The notes under the pieces were generated by a model that was given only the letters and a program-made list of their open reading frames with translations, did not search any database and had not been told where the DNA came from. Shown in pieces: positions 27,191 through 35,242 of a DNA stretch of 64,000 bases. Each line of letters starts with the position of its first letter. Position 1 is the stretch's first letter. The DNA comes from Clostridium saccharoperbutylacetonicum N1-4(HMT) (GTDB taxonomy: Bacteria > Bacillota > Clostridia > Clostridiales > Clostridiaceae): the NCBI RefSeq assembly GCF_000340885.1, contig NC_020291.1:6302001-6366000 (forward strand), given 5' to 3'. Position numbers and translations under genes: made by a program.

Positions 27191-27576
27191 TTATTCATCC
27201 CCCTAAATAGTTATATTATACATTGTACCTAATATGGGAATTTTGTCAAATCAAGTATAATTATCTACTTGTAGGAAAAAATAAATTTGGGTTTAACAAA
27301 TGCAATTTTGCTTTGACTAAAAATAAACTTATTTTATTACTATCAGCATCTTTGTTACATCTATACCGTGTGACTGATTTCTCATTTTCCTTATACTCTG
27401 TTTTATAATATTTTATTATTAAATTATTTAAGCTGTTAGAAACAGCTTGAGTAATTTAATAATTATCTGTTAACACTCTTTTTGTTTGATATGTAGATTT
27501 TAACTTAATCATAATGATATACTAAAAGAAAATTTAACTTTATGAGCATTATTTTTACAGAGAGGAAGTGTTTAAA
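27191..27576. other. Intergenic region upstream of the RpiR regulator
   Basis: No supported gene lies here. The main structure is a hairpin at 27421-27457: AAGCTGTT (27430-27437) pairs perfectly with AACAGCTT (27441-27448) over a 3-nt loop, and an outer AAATTA/TAATTT pair extends it across a symmetric internal loop. There is no T-run after it. It lies about 120 bp upstream of the regulator start and could be an operator or an RNA element. Confidence 0.45.
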
Positions 27577-28308
27577 ATGCAACGTAATATAAATCTCTCA
27601 GATCTTGAAAAGATAATTCTGAATAAAATACATGATCATATTAGCCGAAATGAAAAAGTTGGTATAAATACAGTAGCACAGGAATGTTTTGTTTCAAAAT
27701 CAGCAATTATAAAATTATCAAAAAAATTTGGATACAGTGGATATAGTGAAATGTATTATACCATTCTTGCATCTACTAATCATGCACTTAAGTTAGACTT
27801 TTCTGATAATATTGTTGATACATATAAAAGTGATTCTTTAACAATTCATATTAATATGCTTGTAGAATTACTAAGAGAATATAGAGAAAAAAGAATTTAT
27901 ATTGATTCTCTAGGCTTTTGTGATAGCGCTAAGGAATATTATTTACAAAAATTATTATCATTTGGATTTGATGCAGCTAGCAGCTATCATTACGAAGCCT
28001 TTAACAAAAATAAATCCGGACTCTATTTTTTCCTTTCTTATTCTGGGGTAAGGTCAGAAATTCTTGAAAAGGTTAACGTAGCTATTGAGAATAATTTTAA
28101 GGTTGTAGCTTTTACTTCAACTAAGGATTCTCCATTGGGCAAAATAGCTCATATGACAATAGAAGTTGCTGGAATAAAATCAGATAAGGAACATTATATA
28201 CCTAACTTTTTCACTTCAAATTTAATAATATTATTAGAATTAGTATTAAGCAAATATTCTAATAAATATTTATCACCCAAAAAAACTAGCACTTATGAAC
28301 TCAATTAA
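27577..28308 (+). CDS. RpiR-family regulator of the alpha-glucoside PTS operon
   Basis: The 243-aa protein has an N-terminal RpiR helix-turn-helix (NTVAQECFVSKSAIIKLSKKFGYSGYSEMYY, about 25-60) and a C-terminal SIS sugar-phosphate-binding domain (about 90-235). GlvR, the activator of the Bacillus glv operon, belongs to the same family, which fits the GlvA/GlvC-like genes downstream. Start: an ATG (27577) with GAGGAAGTG a few bases upstream; a GTG three codons earlier overlaps this ribosome binding region. It is separated from the PTS gene by a terminator, so it is transcribed independently and probably responds to a phosphorylated disaccharide. Confidence 0.87.
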   Translation: MQRNINLSDLEKIILNKIHDHISRNEKVGINTVAQECFVSKSAIIKLSKKFGYSGYSEMYYTILASTNHALKLDFSDNIVDTYKSDSLTIHINMLVELLREYREKRIYIDSLGFCDSAKEYYLQKLLSFGFDAASSYHYEAFNKNKSGLYFFLSYSGVRSEILEKVNVAIENNFKVVAFTSTKDSPLGKIAHMTIEVAGIKSDKEHYIPNFFTSNLIILLELVLSKYSNKYLSPKKTSTYELN

Positions 28309-28325
28309 ATACGGTGCCATGCTAT

Positions 28326-28392
28326 AAAAGGGCTGTTAAAAGTAGATTATTGTGTAAAAATCTTTACACTACACTCTATTAACAGCCCTTTT
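28326..28392 (+). terminator. Strong terminator after the RpiR gene, with nested hairpin
   Basis: AAAAGGGCTGTTAA (28326-28339) pairs perfectly with TTAACAGCCCTTTT (28379-28392) and is followed by T. The long loop contains a second perfect hairpin, GTGTAAA (28352-28358) with TTTACAC (28363-28369). The 14-bp stem plus T-run marks an intrinsic terminator; the inner structure is unusual. Confidence 0.8.
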
Positions 28393-28406
28393 TATATTTG
28401 CGGCTC

Positions 28407-28422
28407 AGTGAACTTTTTCACT
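28407..28422. promoter_or_regulatory. Inverted repeat AGTGAA-CTTT-TTCACT upstream of the PTS gene
   Basis: A 6-bp dyad lies about 45 bp upstream of a TATAAT (28468-28473) that has only a poor -35 (GTAGTG). This arrangement suits binding of an activator such as the RpiR-family regulator encoded next door. The assignment is inference. Confidence 0.45.
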
Positions 28423-28513
28423 AAAGGTAAACATTATCATAAAAGTAGTGAATCCATTGATACTATATATAATCTAGAGTATGCTAAAAACAAATAAAAG
28501 GAGGTACATATTT

Positions 28514-30073
28514 ATGAAAGAAAAATTATTATCATTAAGTCAAAAATTTTCACAAGCTGCAGTGCAACCTGTAATGTTTTTAGCAATTATGGGAACTGGT
28601 CTTGCTATTGCTGTCATAATGCAACTCAGTTTTATGCCATCATTTGTTATTTTTATTGGAACTTTATTAAAGACCATGATGAATGCTATGCTAAATAACC
28701 TTTCTATCATTTTTTGTGTTGGATTAACAACTGCATTTGCCAAAACAAAAAAAGTAGATGCCGCTATTATTAGTCTTATTGTTTACATTATCTTTTTGGC
28801 TGGAAACAATGCATGGCTTACTTCACAAAATATGCTGGCTCAGCCTGGTGCTATGGGGTTATTTGGAACTGGACAAAATCTTGTTTTAGGGTTCCAGGTA
28901 GTAGACATGAATGTATTTTTAGGAATAATACTCGGATGCATCACTGGATATGTATTTAATAAAGTATCTAATATACAATTTGTAGAAATGTTTCGAGTAT
29001 ACGGTGGATCACGATTTGCATTTATAATTATGATACCAATTACTTTAATATTAGCAATTGTGCTTAGTTATGTATGGCCTGTTATGAATTATGGCATTTC
29101 TTGCTTATCAGTATTCATGAAAGGTGCAGGCGCATTAGGCGTATTTGTATATGCATTTGGTAACAGATTTTTAATTCCAACAGGATTGCATCATTTGTTA
29201 TGGATGCCATTTTGTTTCACTGGTTTTGGAGGAACCGCCCAAATTGACGGTAATACTGTACAAGGTGCTGTAAACATTTTCTATGCAGAAATGGGTAGTG
29301 GTGCTAATTTGACAGCTATTGATCCTTCAATAAGATTTGCTACTTTTGGATTTGCAAAAATCTTTGCAAGCTTAGGTATAGTTCTTGCTATGATAAAAAC
29401 TGCAAAGCCAGAAAATAAAAGTACTGTAAAAGGCTTGCTTATACCAGCACTCTTCGTTTCAATGGTAGCAGGTATTACAGAACCTCTTGATTTCGCATTT
29501 CTTTTCATATCACCATTACTTTGGCTGGTACATGGATTACTTACAGGCTTTTCAGAAATGCTGCTTTGGGTATTGGGCTCAAGAACCTATTCAATTTATG
29601 GCTTACTTGATACTATAGTTTGTAATTCTGTTATAGATCCAAAACTATCTAAGATATACATTTTCTTTGCCGTTGGTATTGTAATGGCTATAGTATGGTA
29701 CTTCACCTTTGTTTTCTTAATTAAAAAATTTGACATTAAGACACCTGGTAGAGAAGAGGAACCTCTTAATAATAAGACAAGCTATGATTCCTCTACAAAT
29801 AATAGTTCTGATAATCAAAATCCTGAATTATTTATTGAAGGGCTAGGTGGTGCAGAAAATATTGTAGAAGTAAACAACTGCTTTACACGTTTAAGAATTG
29901 ATGTAGCTGACATTAACAAAGTAAATAAAGAAATAATTAGTAAAGGAAAACAAAAGGGTGTTGTTATTAAAGGAAGCAACGTACAGATTATTATTGGAAT
30001 GACTGTAGAATCTGAAAAAGAAAAACTTGTTAATGTATTAAACATAAAAAAACAAAACATAAAAAAGGAGTAA
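28514..30073 (+). CDS. PTS EIICB, alpha-glucoside/maltose type (GlvC/MalX-like)
   Basis: The 519-aa membrane protein has an N-terminal EIIC domain of about 10 helices (1-415) with the substrate-region motif FLIPTGLHHLLWMPF, a Ser/Asn-rich linker, and a C-terminal EIIB domain whose phosphorylated cysteine is Cys456 (NNCFTRLRI). With GH4 and EIIA genes downstream it would import and phosphorylate maltose or related alpha-glucosides. AAAAGGAGG lies 9 nt before the ATG at 28514; the longer frame beginning at 28481 contains this Shine-Dalgarno and is rejected. The gene is 7 bp from the GH4 gene, so the two are cotranscribed. Confidence 0.92.
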   Translation: MKEKLLSLSQKFSQAAVQPVMFLAIMGTGLAIAVIMQLSFMPSFVIFIGTLLKTMMNAMLNNLSIIFCVGLTTAFAKTKKVDAAIISLIVYIIFLAGNNAWLTSQNMLAQPGAMGLFGTGQNLVLGFQVVDMNVFLGIILGCITGYVFNKVSNIQFVEMFRVYGGSRFAFIIMIPITLILAIVLSYVWPVMNYGISCLSVFMKGAGALGVFVYAFGNRFLIPTGLHHLLWMPFCFTGFGGTAQIDGNTVQGAVNIFYAEMGSGANLTAIDPSIRFATFGFAKIFASLGIVLAMIKTAKPENKSTVKGLLIPALFVSMVAGITEPLDFAFLFISPLLWLVHGLLTGFSEMLLWVLGSRTYSIYGLLDTIVCNSVIDPKLSKIYIFFAVGIVMAIVWYFTFVFLIKKFDIKTPGREEEPLNNKTSYDSSTNNSSDNQNPELFIEGLGGAENIVEVNNCFTRLRIDVADINKVNKEIISKGKQKGVVIKGSNVQIIIGMTVESEKEKLVNVLNIKKQNIKKE

Positions 30074-30079
30074 TGTAAA

Positions 30080-31417
30080 ATGAAAAAATATTCAATTTGT
30101 ATTGTTGGTGGAGCAAGCCGTTATACACCAGATATGCTTGCCATGTTATGTAACCAAAAGGATAGATTCCCTTTAAAGAAGATTGTCTTATATGATAATG
30201 AAAGCGAACGCCAAAATATAGTTGGAAAATATGCCGAAATATTATTTAAGGAATATTATCCGGAGTTAGAAGAAATTATATACACTACTGATGAAAAAGA
30301 AGCATTTAAAGACATAGATTTTGCACTTATGCAAATTCGTGCAGGAAGATTAAAAATGCGTGAAAAAGATGAAAAGATTTCATTAAAACATGGATGTCTT
30401 GGTCAGGAAACATGTGGACCTGGAGGATTTGCTTATGGATTACGAAGTGTTCCTGCTGTTATTGATTTGATAAAAAATATTCGTACTTATTCTCCAGAAT
30501 GTTGGATTTTGAATTATTCAAACCCAGCTGCAATTGTTGCAGAAGCAACAAAAAGAGTATTCCCTGGAGATTACCGTATTATCAACATTTGTGATATGCC
30601 AATTGCAATTATGGATATTTATGCAAGTGTGCTTGGATTAAAGAGAAGAGATTTAGAGCCAAAATATTTTGGTTTAAATCATTTTGGTTGGTTTACACAT
30701 ATCTTAGATAAAAGGACTGGAGAAGATTATTTACCTAAATTAAGAGAAATATTAAAAACTCCAGTAGATGTACAGACTGAGCCTCTTTTCCAAGAACCTT
30801 CATGGAAAGCAACATTTGAATTCATGAGTCAAATGATTAATGATTATGATGAATATCTGCCAAACACATATTTACAATATTATTTATATCCAAAAAAGAT
30901 GAGAGATAAAGAAAATCCAGAATACACTAGAGCTAATGAAGTAATGGATGGAAATGAAAAAGAAACTTACAACAGACTGCATGAAATTATATCTTTAGGC
31001 AAAATACGTGGTACTAAATATGAAATAACTAGCGATGTAGGATGTCATGCAGAATATATAGTTGATTTAGCAACAGCAATTGCTAATAACACAAATGAAA
31101 TTTTTCTAACAATAACAGAAAATAATGGAGCTATTCAAAATGTTTCACCTGGAATGATGGTAGAAGTCCCATGTCGTGTTGGAAATAATGGTGTTGAACC
31201 ATTAGCAGTAGGAAGTGTACCTACTTTTTACAAGGGACTTATCGAAAACCAATATGCGTATGAAAAATTGTCAGTAGACGCATGCTTAGAAGGAAGCTAT
31301 CAAAAGGCATTGCAGGCACTTGTATTAAATCGTGCAGTTGTAAATACTAATATTGCTAAAGAATTATTAAAAGATTTAATAGAAGCAAACAAAGGATATT
31401 GGAATGAACTCCGTTAG
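30080..31417 (+). CDS. glvA: GH4 6-phospho-alpha-glucosidase
   Basis: The 445-aa cytoplasmic enzyme has the GH4 Rossmann start (SICIVGGASRYTPDML) that binds NAD+, NPAAIVAEA (149-157), and metal ligands Cys171 (CDMP) and His201 (GLNHFGW). The CDMP form and LGQETCGPGG favour 6-phospho-alpha-glucosidase (GlvA/MalH) over 6-phospho-beta-glucosidase; these enzymes use NAD+ and Mn2+ and hydrolyse maltose-6-phosphate from the PTS. Start: ATG after AAAAAGGAGTAATGTAAA, 6 bp after the EIICB stop. Length is normal for the family. The exact disaccharide range is not decided by sequence. Confidence 0.92.
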   Translation: MKKYSICIVGGASRYTPDMLAMLCNQKDRFPLKKIVLYDNESERQNIVGKYAEILFKEYYPELEEIIYTTDEKEAFKDIDFALMQIRAGRLKMREKDEKISLKHGCLGQETCGPGGFAYGLRSVPAVIDLIKNIRTYSPECWILNYSNPAAIVAEATKRVFPGDYRIINICDMPIAIMDIYASVLGLKRRDLEPKYFGLNHFGWFTHILDKRTGEDYLPKLREILKTPVDVQTEPLFQEPSWKATFEFMSQMINDYDEYLPNTYLQYYLYPKKMRDKENPEYTRANEVMDGNEKETYNRLHEIISLGKIRGTKYEITSDVGCHAEYIVDLATAIANNTNEIFLTITENNGAIQNVSPGMMVEVPCRVGNNGVEPLAVGSVPTFYKGLIENQYAYEKLSVDACLEGSYQKALQALVLNRAVVNTNIAKELLKDLIEANKGYWNELR

Positions 31418-31442
31418 ATTTTAGCTGATTCATAACATAGAA

Positions 31443-31488
31443 TTGATACTCTTGATTAGAAATTAGTAGTTACAATCAGGAGTATCAA
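31443..31488. repeat. Long stem-loop between the GH4 and EIIA genes
   Basis: TTGATACTC (31443-31451) pairs with GAGTATCAA (31480-31488), and TGATT (31453-31457) with AATCA (31474-31478), across one mismatch. No T-run follows. It could be a weak terminator, or an mRNA processing or stability element that sets lower EIIA levels. Confidence 0.55.
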
Positions 31489-31567
31489 AAACATATATAT
31501 GCTTATGTTTATTAAATATATGAAAACTTATATAACTAATACAATGTTATAGTGGAGGTTACCATAA

Positions 31568-32059
31568 ATGTTCAAAAAATTATTTTCCAAAAATATTAGT
31601 GAATCTATATTTGCTTATGCTTCTGGAGATCTTGTAAAAATTGAAGATATTCCAGATCCTGTTTTTAGCCAAAAACTTATGGGAGAAGGTGTTGCGATTT
31701 TACCTTCAAATGGTCAAATCCTTGCACCTGTGGATGGAGAAATCATCCTAATTGCAGAAACTAAACATGCTTTTGCATTAAGAACTGCTCTTGGTGAAGA
31801 AATTCTTATTCATATTGGGCTTGAAACTATGAATCTCAAAGGGCAAGGATTTAATTTCCATATAAAATTAGGAGATAAAGTTAAAAAAGGTCAGATTATT
31901 GTTGAAGCAGATTTAGATTTTATTAAAGAAAATGCAAGCAGCACAATTATTCCCATGATTATTACAAATAGTAATGAAGATCGTTTTAATTTTAAGTGGG
32001 AAGATATTAATAAAGTTAAAGCTGGAGAAACAAAACTATTTGAAACGCAGTTAAAATAG
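31568..32059 (+). CDS. PTS EIIA, glucose type
   Basis: The 163-aa protein is a free-standing EIIA(Glc)-like domain with APVDGEIILI, His67 (KHAF) and the phosphorylated His82 (ILIHIGLET). It accepts phosphate from HPr and passes it to an EIIB domain, here most simply the EIICB of the same operon. Since the sucrose EIIBC (ScrA, at 41-42.6 kb) also lacks EIIA, this protein could serve it too; that is inference. It starts at an ATG after AGTGGAGGTTACCATAA, 150 bp after the GH4 gene with a stem-loop in the gap. Confidence 0.92.
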   Translation: MFKKLFSKNISESIFAYASGDLVKIEDIPDPVFSQKLMGEGVAILPSNGQILAPVDGEIILIAETKHAFALRTALGEEILIHIGLETMNLKGQGFNFHIKLGDKVKKGQIIVEADLDFIKENASSTIIPMIITNSNEDRFNFKWEDINKVKAGETKLFETQLK

Positions 32060-32166
32060 CATTATTAAGGTAAAAGTAAGTATTAAAAAATCCATTTTAG
32101 ATAAATAAATATTATAACAAGTATGGTTACTTTTAATTATCTATACAAACATCAAAAGTATCTTAA

Positions 32167-32338
32167 GTTCCAGTAACTAAAGAACTTAAGGCATTCATTC
32201 ACATCAGAATTAGTAAAAAAGGTGTATGTATGAATGTAGTTTCTGAAATACTCGGTCACTCTTATGCGTCTTTTACCACAAATATGTATACTCATATAGA
32301 TACTGACCAAAAACTTGATGCTGTTAATTCTCCATAAT
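32167..32338 (+). pseudogene. C-terminal remnant of a tyrosine recombinase
   Basis: An open stretch without a proper start reads ISKKGVCMNVVSEILGHSYA then SFTTNMYTHIDTDQKLDAVN and stops. LGHS and the Tyr of NMYTHI are the last two catalytic positions of phage-type integrases; the N-terminal three quarters are missing. It points toward and lies 135 bp from the intact tRNA-Ser, the normal place of an island integrase. Confidence 0.75.
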
Positions 32339-32409
32339 ACTAAAAATATACTTGGTAAATTGATGTTTTATACGGTAGTTTAGGGTATAAATTTCAATAG
32401 TTCTTAAAC

Positions 32410-32455
32410 AAAAAAAATGCCTGACACCTTAGTTTTGCTAAGATCTCAGGCATTT
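32410..32455 (-). terminator. Terminator of tRNA-Ser
   Basis: AAATGCCTGA (32415-32424) pairs with TCAGGCATTT (32446-32455), with an inner CTTAG/CTAAG stem. On the minus strand it is followed by a run of eight T. It closely resembles the structure at 26435-26478. Confidence 0.85.
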
Positions 32456-32472
32456 CTCTTATATAATTTCAT

Positions 32473-32562
32473 TGGCGGAGAGAAGGGGATTTGAACCCCT
32501 GATAGAGTTGCCCCTATACACGCTTTCCAGGCGTGCTCCTTCGACCACTCGGACATCTCTCC
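32473..32562 (-). tRNA. tRNA-Ser (anticodon GGA)
   Basis: The 90-nt gene has acceptor strands GGAGAGA and TCTCTCC, discriminator G and an encoded CCA (32473-32475). The anticodon stem CACGC/GCGTG encloses loop CTGGAAA, giving anticodon GGA (serine TCC/TCT codons), and there is a long variable arm and a GGTTCAAATCC T-loop. The 3' half doubles as the attachment site of the neighbouring island. Confidence 0.95.
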
Positions 32563-32588
32563 ATATATTTGTAATTTTATGCTTATTT

Positions 32589-32617
32589 ATAATAGCATAT
32601 TATTTTTAGTAATTCAA
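32589..32617 (-). promoter_or_regulatory. Promoter of tRNA-Ser
   Basis: On the minus strand TTGAAT (32612-32617) and TATTAT (32589-32594) are spaced by 17 bp, 27 bp upstream of the tRNA 5' end. Confidence 0.7.
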
Positions 32618-32702
32618 CTGAATACTCATAGTTTTCTTCATATTTCAAATATATTCATTTTCTTAAAACGCCTGCAGCAAAAGTTTTAATATTGTTTCAT
32701 TG

Positions 32703-33017
32703 TATAGATATCCAATTTAATAATCAAACTTATAAATAGAATATACATGCATCATTGAGAAATTATAATCATAACACTACACTAGAAATTAGATACATAT
32801 TTGTGCAAGCGGCATATGAAATTAAGCTGTGATGGTTATTAGTGGAAGGTTGTTCCACTTTCTGCTTGTCATAAATTTACTTTAGGAACATGCAGAAATG
32901 GGTGCCTCCTTCCACTTAGAACCCATCCAGCGAAAATTTCATTAGTCCGCTGTAATAAATATGTGTTTAATTTCGGTAAGTTCCGCATATGTCTAATTCT
33001 TGCTTTGGATATCTATA
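32703..33017 (+). mobile_element. Structured repeat element, copy A (MITE-like, about 315 bp)
   Basis: Perfect 13-bp terminal inverted repeats, TATAGATATCCAA and TTGGATATCTATA, bound a non-coding element. A 78-nt core (32825-32902) is identical to the inverted copy B. The centre folds into nested stems: GAAATT/AATTTC (32818-32823 with 32935-32940), GCTG/CAGC, GATGG/CCATC, AGTGGAAGG/CCTTCCACT (32841-32849 with 32908-32916) and TTTCTGC/GCAGAAA (32859-32865 with 32892-32898). There is no coding capacity. It could be a non-autonomous transposon or a mobile structured RNA; I do not recognise the family. Confidence 0.75.
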
Positions 33018-33031
33018 ATGATTACATTTCT

Positions 33032-34204
33032 TTATTTATACATATAATCTCTTGTCCATTGTAAGTCATTATTTACGCCCTTATTAAACAAGAATTGATG
33101 GATATTTATATTTCCAGAATTAAAAGATGCTGCACATGCATTTAAATATAATCTCCACATTCTTATAAAAGTTTCATCCTTTGTTTTTCTTATCTCAGGC
33201 AATGCTTCTTCAAAATTTCTTGCCCAATGTTCAAGGGTTCTTCCATAATGTAGTCTTAAATTTTCTACATCATTTACATCAAAATTTCTTTCTGACATTC
33301 CACCAATTAATTCTGTAATCGCTGGAACATATCCACCTGGGAAAATATATTTATTTATCCAAGTATTATTGCCTCCAACAATGCCAGTTATACAATGAAG
33401 TAATGATACACCATTATCAACCAATAGCCTATCTATAGTTTCAAAATATTCTGCAAGATGGTCTTGTCCAACATGTTCTAGCATACCTACACTGACTATT
33501 TTATCAAATTTTCTATTTTTTAATTCTCTATAGTCTACTAGTTTAACTTCAACTAATTCTTCCAAATTCTCTTTTTTTATTCTTTCTGTAACTTTAGCTA
33601 ACTGTTCATTACTTAAGGTTATTCCCATAGCTTTTACTTTGTATTGTTTAGCCGCTGAAATTATAAGTTCACCCCAGCCACAACCTATATCAAGCAAAGT
33701 CTCTCCTTCTTTTAAATCAAGCTTCTTAAGAATATGTTCAACTTTATTTTTTTGAGCTTGAGTCAAAGAATCATTCTCGGATTTAAAATATCCACAAGAA
33801 TATGTCATGGTATCATCAAGCCACAATTTATAAAAATCGTTCCCTATATCATAATGAAACTCAATATTTTTCTTACTGTTTTTTAGATTGTTTGTAACTT
33901 TACCTAATAGTGCAGCATATTTAGCACTATTGCTTAAAAAACTTTCCTTGTTATTGTATAACGATTCTATTACTTTTTGAACGCTTCCTTCAATGTCTAT
34001 TTTTTTAGTCATATAAGCTTCCCCAAAGGTTAAGGAAGGATCCTTAATGATATCCGCTTTTGGAATTGGTTCATTAAAGACTATCTTAAATTGAACTTCT
34101 CCCTCTCCATAAATCTCTGAACTTCCATCCCAAAGCTTTAATTCAAAGGTATCTGAGAATAAATTTTTGAATAATGTTTTGTAAAATACTTTGTCAATAA
34201 TCAC
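33032..34204 (-). CDS. cfa: Cyclopropane-fatty-acyl-phospholipid synthase
   Basis: The roughly 390-aa enzyme has the CFA synthase layout: an N-terminal lipid-interacting region (about 1-90, DPSLTFGEAYMTKKIDIEG), then a SAM-dependent methyltransferase domain with LLDIGCGWGELI, VSVGMLEHVG and the C-terminal WRLYLNACAASFNSGNINIHQFLF. It transfers methylene from S-adenosylmethionine to unsaturated acyl chains of membrane phospholipids, a membrane adjustment linked to solvent and acid stress in clostridia. Start: GTG (34202-34204) 9 nt after AGGAG; the ATG three codons upstream directly abuts the Shine-Dalgarno. Its stop is only 14 bp from repeat element A. It is monocistronic. Confidence 0.93.
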   Translation of the reverse strand: MIIDKVFYKTLFKNLFSDTFELKLWDGSSEIYGEGEVQFKIVFNEPIPKADIIKDPSLTFGEAYMTKKIDIEGSVQKVIESLYNNKESFLSNSAKYAALLGKVTNNLKNSKKNIEFHYDIGNDFYKLWLDDTMTYSCGYFKSENDSLTQAQKNKVEHILKKLDLKEGETLLDIGCGWGELIISAAKQYKVKAMGITLSNEQLAKVTERIKKENLEELVEVKLVDYRELKNRKFDKIVSVGMLEHVGQDHLAEYFETIDRLLVDNGVSLLHCITGIVGGNNTWINKYIFPGGYVPAITELIGGMSERNFDVNDVENLRLHYGRTLEHWARNFEEALPEIRKTKDETFIRMWRLYLNACAASFNSGNINIHQFLFNKGVNNDLQWTRDYMYK

Positions 34205-34542
34205 AATTGTCATCTCCTATTTTAAATTAATTATCATATTTAAAAGATAAATATATAAAACTAGGCACATGAAACAACAAATCAAATACTCATTATATAT
34301 TACAAATGAAATAGTTATATAAATTGCACTTATAGTTTAAAAAACATCATAACTTCCACTTGCACTCTATAACTTAATGGTCTATTATTTTTTATTGTGT
34401 CTAAGTTGTTATCACAATTTAAGCAACATATATTAATTTGCAATGTAGTAAAATCCCTTCTCATTTTTATTCTGATACCCCTAAATGAATCTTATTAATT
34501 CAAAAATTTATCTAAATAAATTTAAGCTAACCTTTTGAATAC
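34205..34542. other. Intergenic region between cfa and the GntR regulator
   Basis: About 340 bp of AT-rich sequence. I see no gene, repeat or convincing promoter that I would name; the cfa promoter must lie here. Confidence 0.5.
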
Positions 34543-35214
34543 TTACAAATCAGTATTCAATTCCAAATGTTTTCTAACAGCTGTTGCAGCTGCCTCAAAG
34601 TCTTTTGCTTCTAAAGCTTTCCATATTTCCTCATGTTGAGTTTTAACTAACTCTTTATTTAAAGTATGAACTTTTGATTTCTCTATATATTTCTCAATTA
34701 AAGATGATATAGAAAACATTATAGTTGATATTAAATTATTACCTGAAGCCTTAGCTATTTTATAATGAAATTTTTTATCTAACGAAACGCTTATTTCAGC
34801 ATCAATAGTTTCATTTAATTCATTCATTATTTCCTTTAATTCTATAAGCTGTTCGCCAGTTATGTTTTTTGCAGCAAGAGCTGCTATTTCTGGTTCAATT
34901 ACTCTTCTTAGTTCAAGAACCTCTTCATCTTTACTTCCAAGAAGCAAAAATACTATAGATAAAGGTTCAAGCAAGCTATCCTCAAAATTTTCCTTAATAA
35001 AATTTCCTTCACCATGCTTAGATTCTATAAGGCCAAGCATTTGAAGAGCTTTTAATGCTTCTCTTACAGAGGATCTACTAACTTCAAGCCTTTCACACAA
35101 ATCTCTTTCAGAGGGTAACTTATCACCAGTCTTTAATTCACCTTTTTTAACAATATCTTTAATCTGTTCCATTACCAGTTCATATATCTTTAGGTTTTTA
35201 ACAGGACTTAACAC
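34543..35214 (-). CDS. GntR-family regulator, FadR/FCD subfamily
   Basis: The 223-aa protein has a winged helix-turn-helix (KTGDKLPSERDLCERLEVSRSSVREALKALQMLGLIESKHGEG, about 28-72) and an all-helical FCD effector domain (about 90-220) with the metal-ligand type positions D..H (DKKFHYKIAKASGN) and a distal H (HEEIW, RKHLEL). Such regulators often respond to organic acids such as lactate. It starts at GTG after GAGAGG. The downstream neighbour is cfa and upstream are an unknown gene and lrgAB; which of these it controls is unknown. Confidence 0.88.
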   Translation of the reverse strand: MLSPVKNLKIYELVMEQIKDIVKKGELKTGDKLPSERDLCERLEVSRSSVREALKALQMLGLIESKHGEGNFIKENFEDSLLEPLSIVFLLLGSKDEEVLELRRVIEPEIAALAAKNITGEQLIELKEIMNELNETIDAEISVSLDKKFHYKIAKASGNNLISTIMFSISSLIEKYIEKSKVHTLNKELVKTQHEEIWKALEAKDFEAAATAVRKHLELNTDL

Positions 35215-35242
35215 TTATATCTTCCTCTCAAAAGTTACTATC

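Larger units (their letters stand above)
26495..32531. mobile_element. Small degenerate genomic island in tRNA-Ser(GGA)
   Basis: About 6 kb are bounded by 59-bp direct repeats of the tRNA-Ser 3' half (26495-26553 and 32473-32531). Next to the intact tRNA lies a tyrosine recombinase C-terminal remnant (32167-32338), the usual place for an island integrase. The cargo is a lipoprotein gene and a complete alpha-glucoside PTS operon. With the integrase truncated the island is presumably immobile. Alternatively the fragment is a decayed tandem tRNA duplication, but the two-ended arrangement with an integrase favours an island. Confidence 0.7.

Noticed and set aside
27223..27408. Plus-strand open frame of 61 codons upstream of the RpiR gene
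   Set aside because: No ribosome binding site and no protein-like pattern; it lies in a promoter region.
28481..28513. ATG 11 codons upstream of the PTS EIICB start
   Set aside because: It has no ribosome binding site and the strong AAAAGGAGG lies downstream of it, just before the ATG at 28514.
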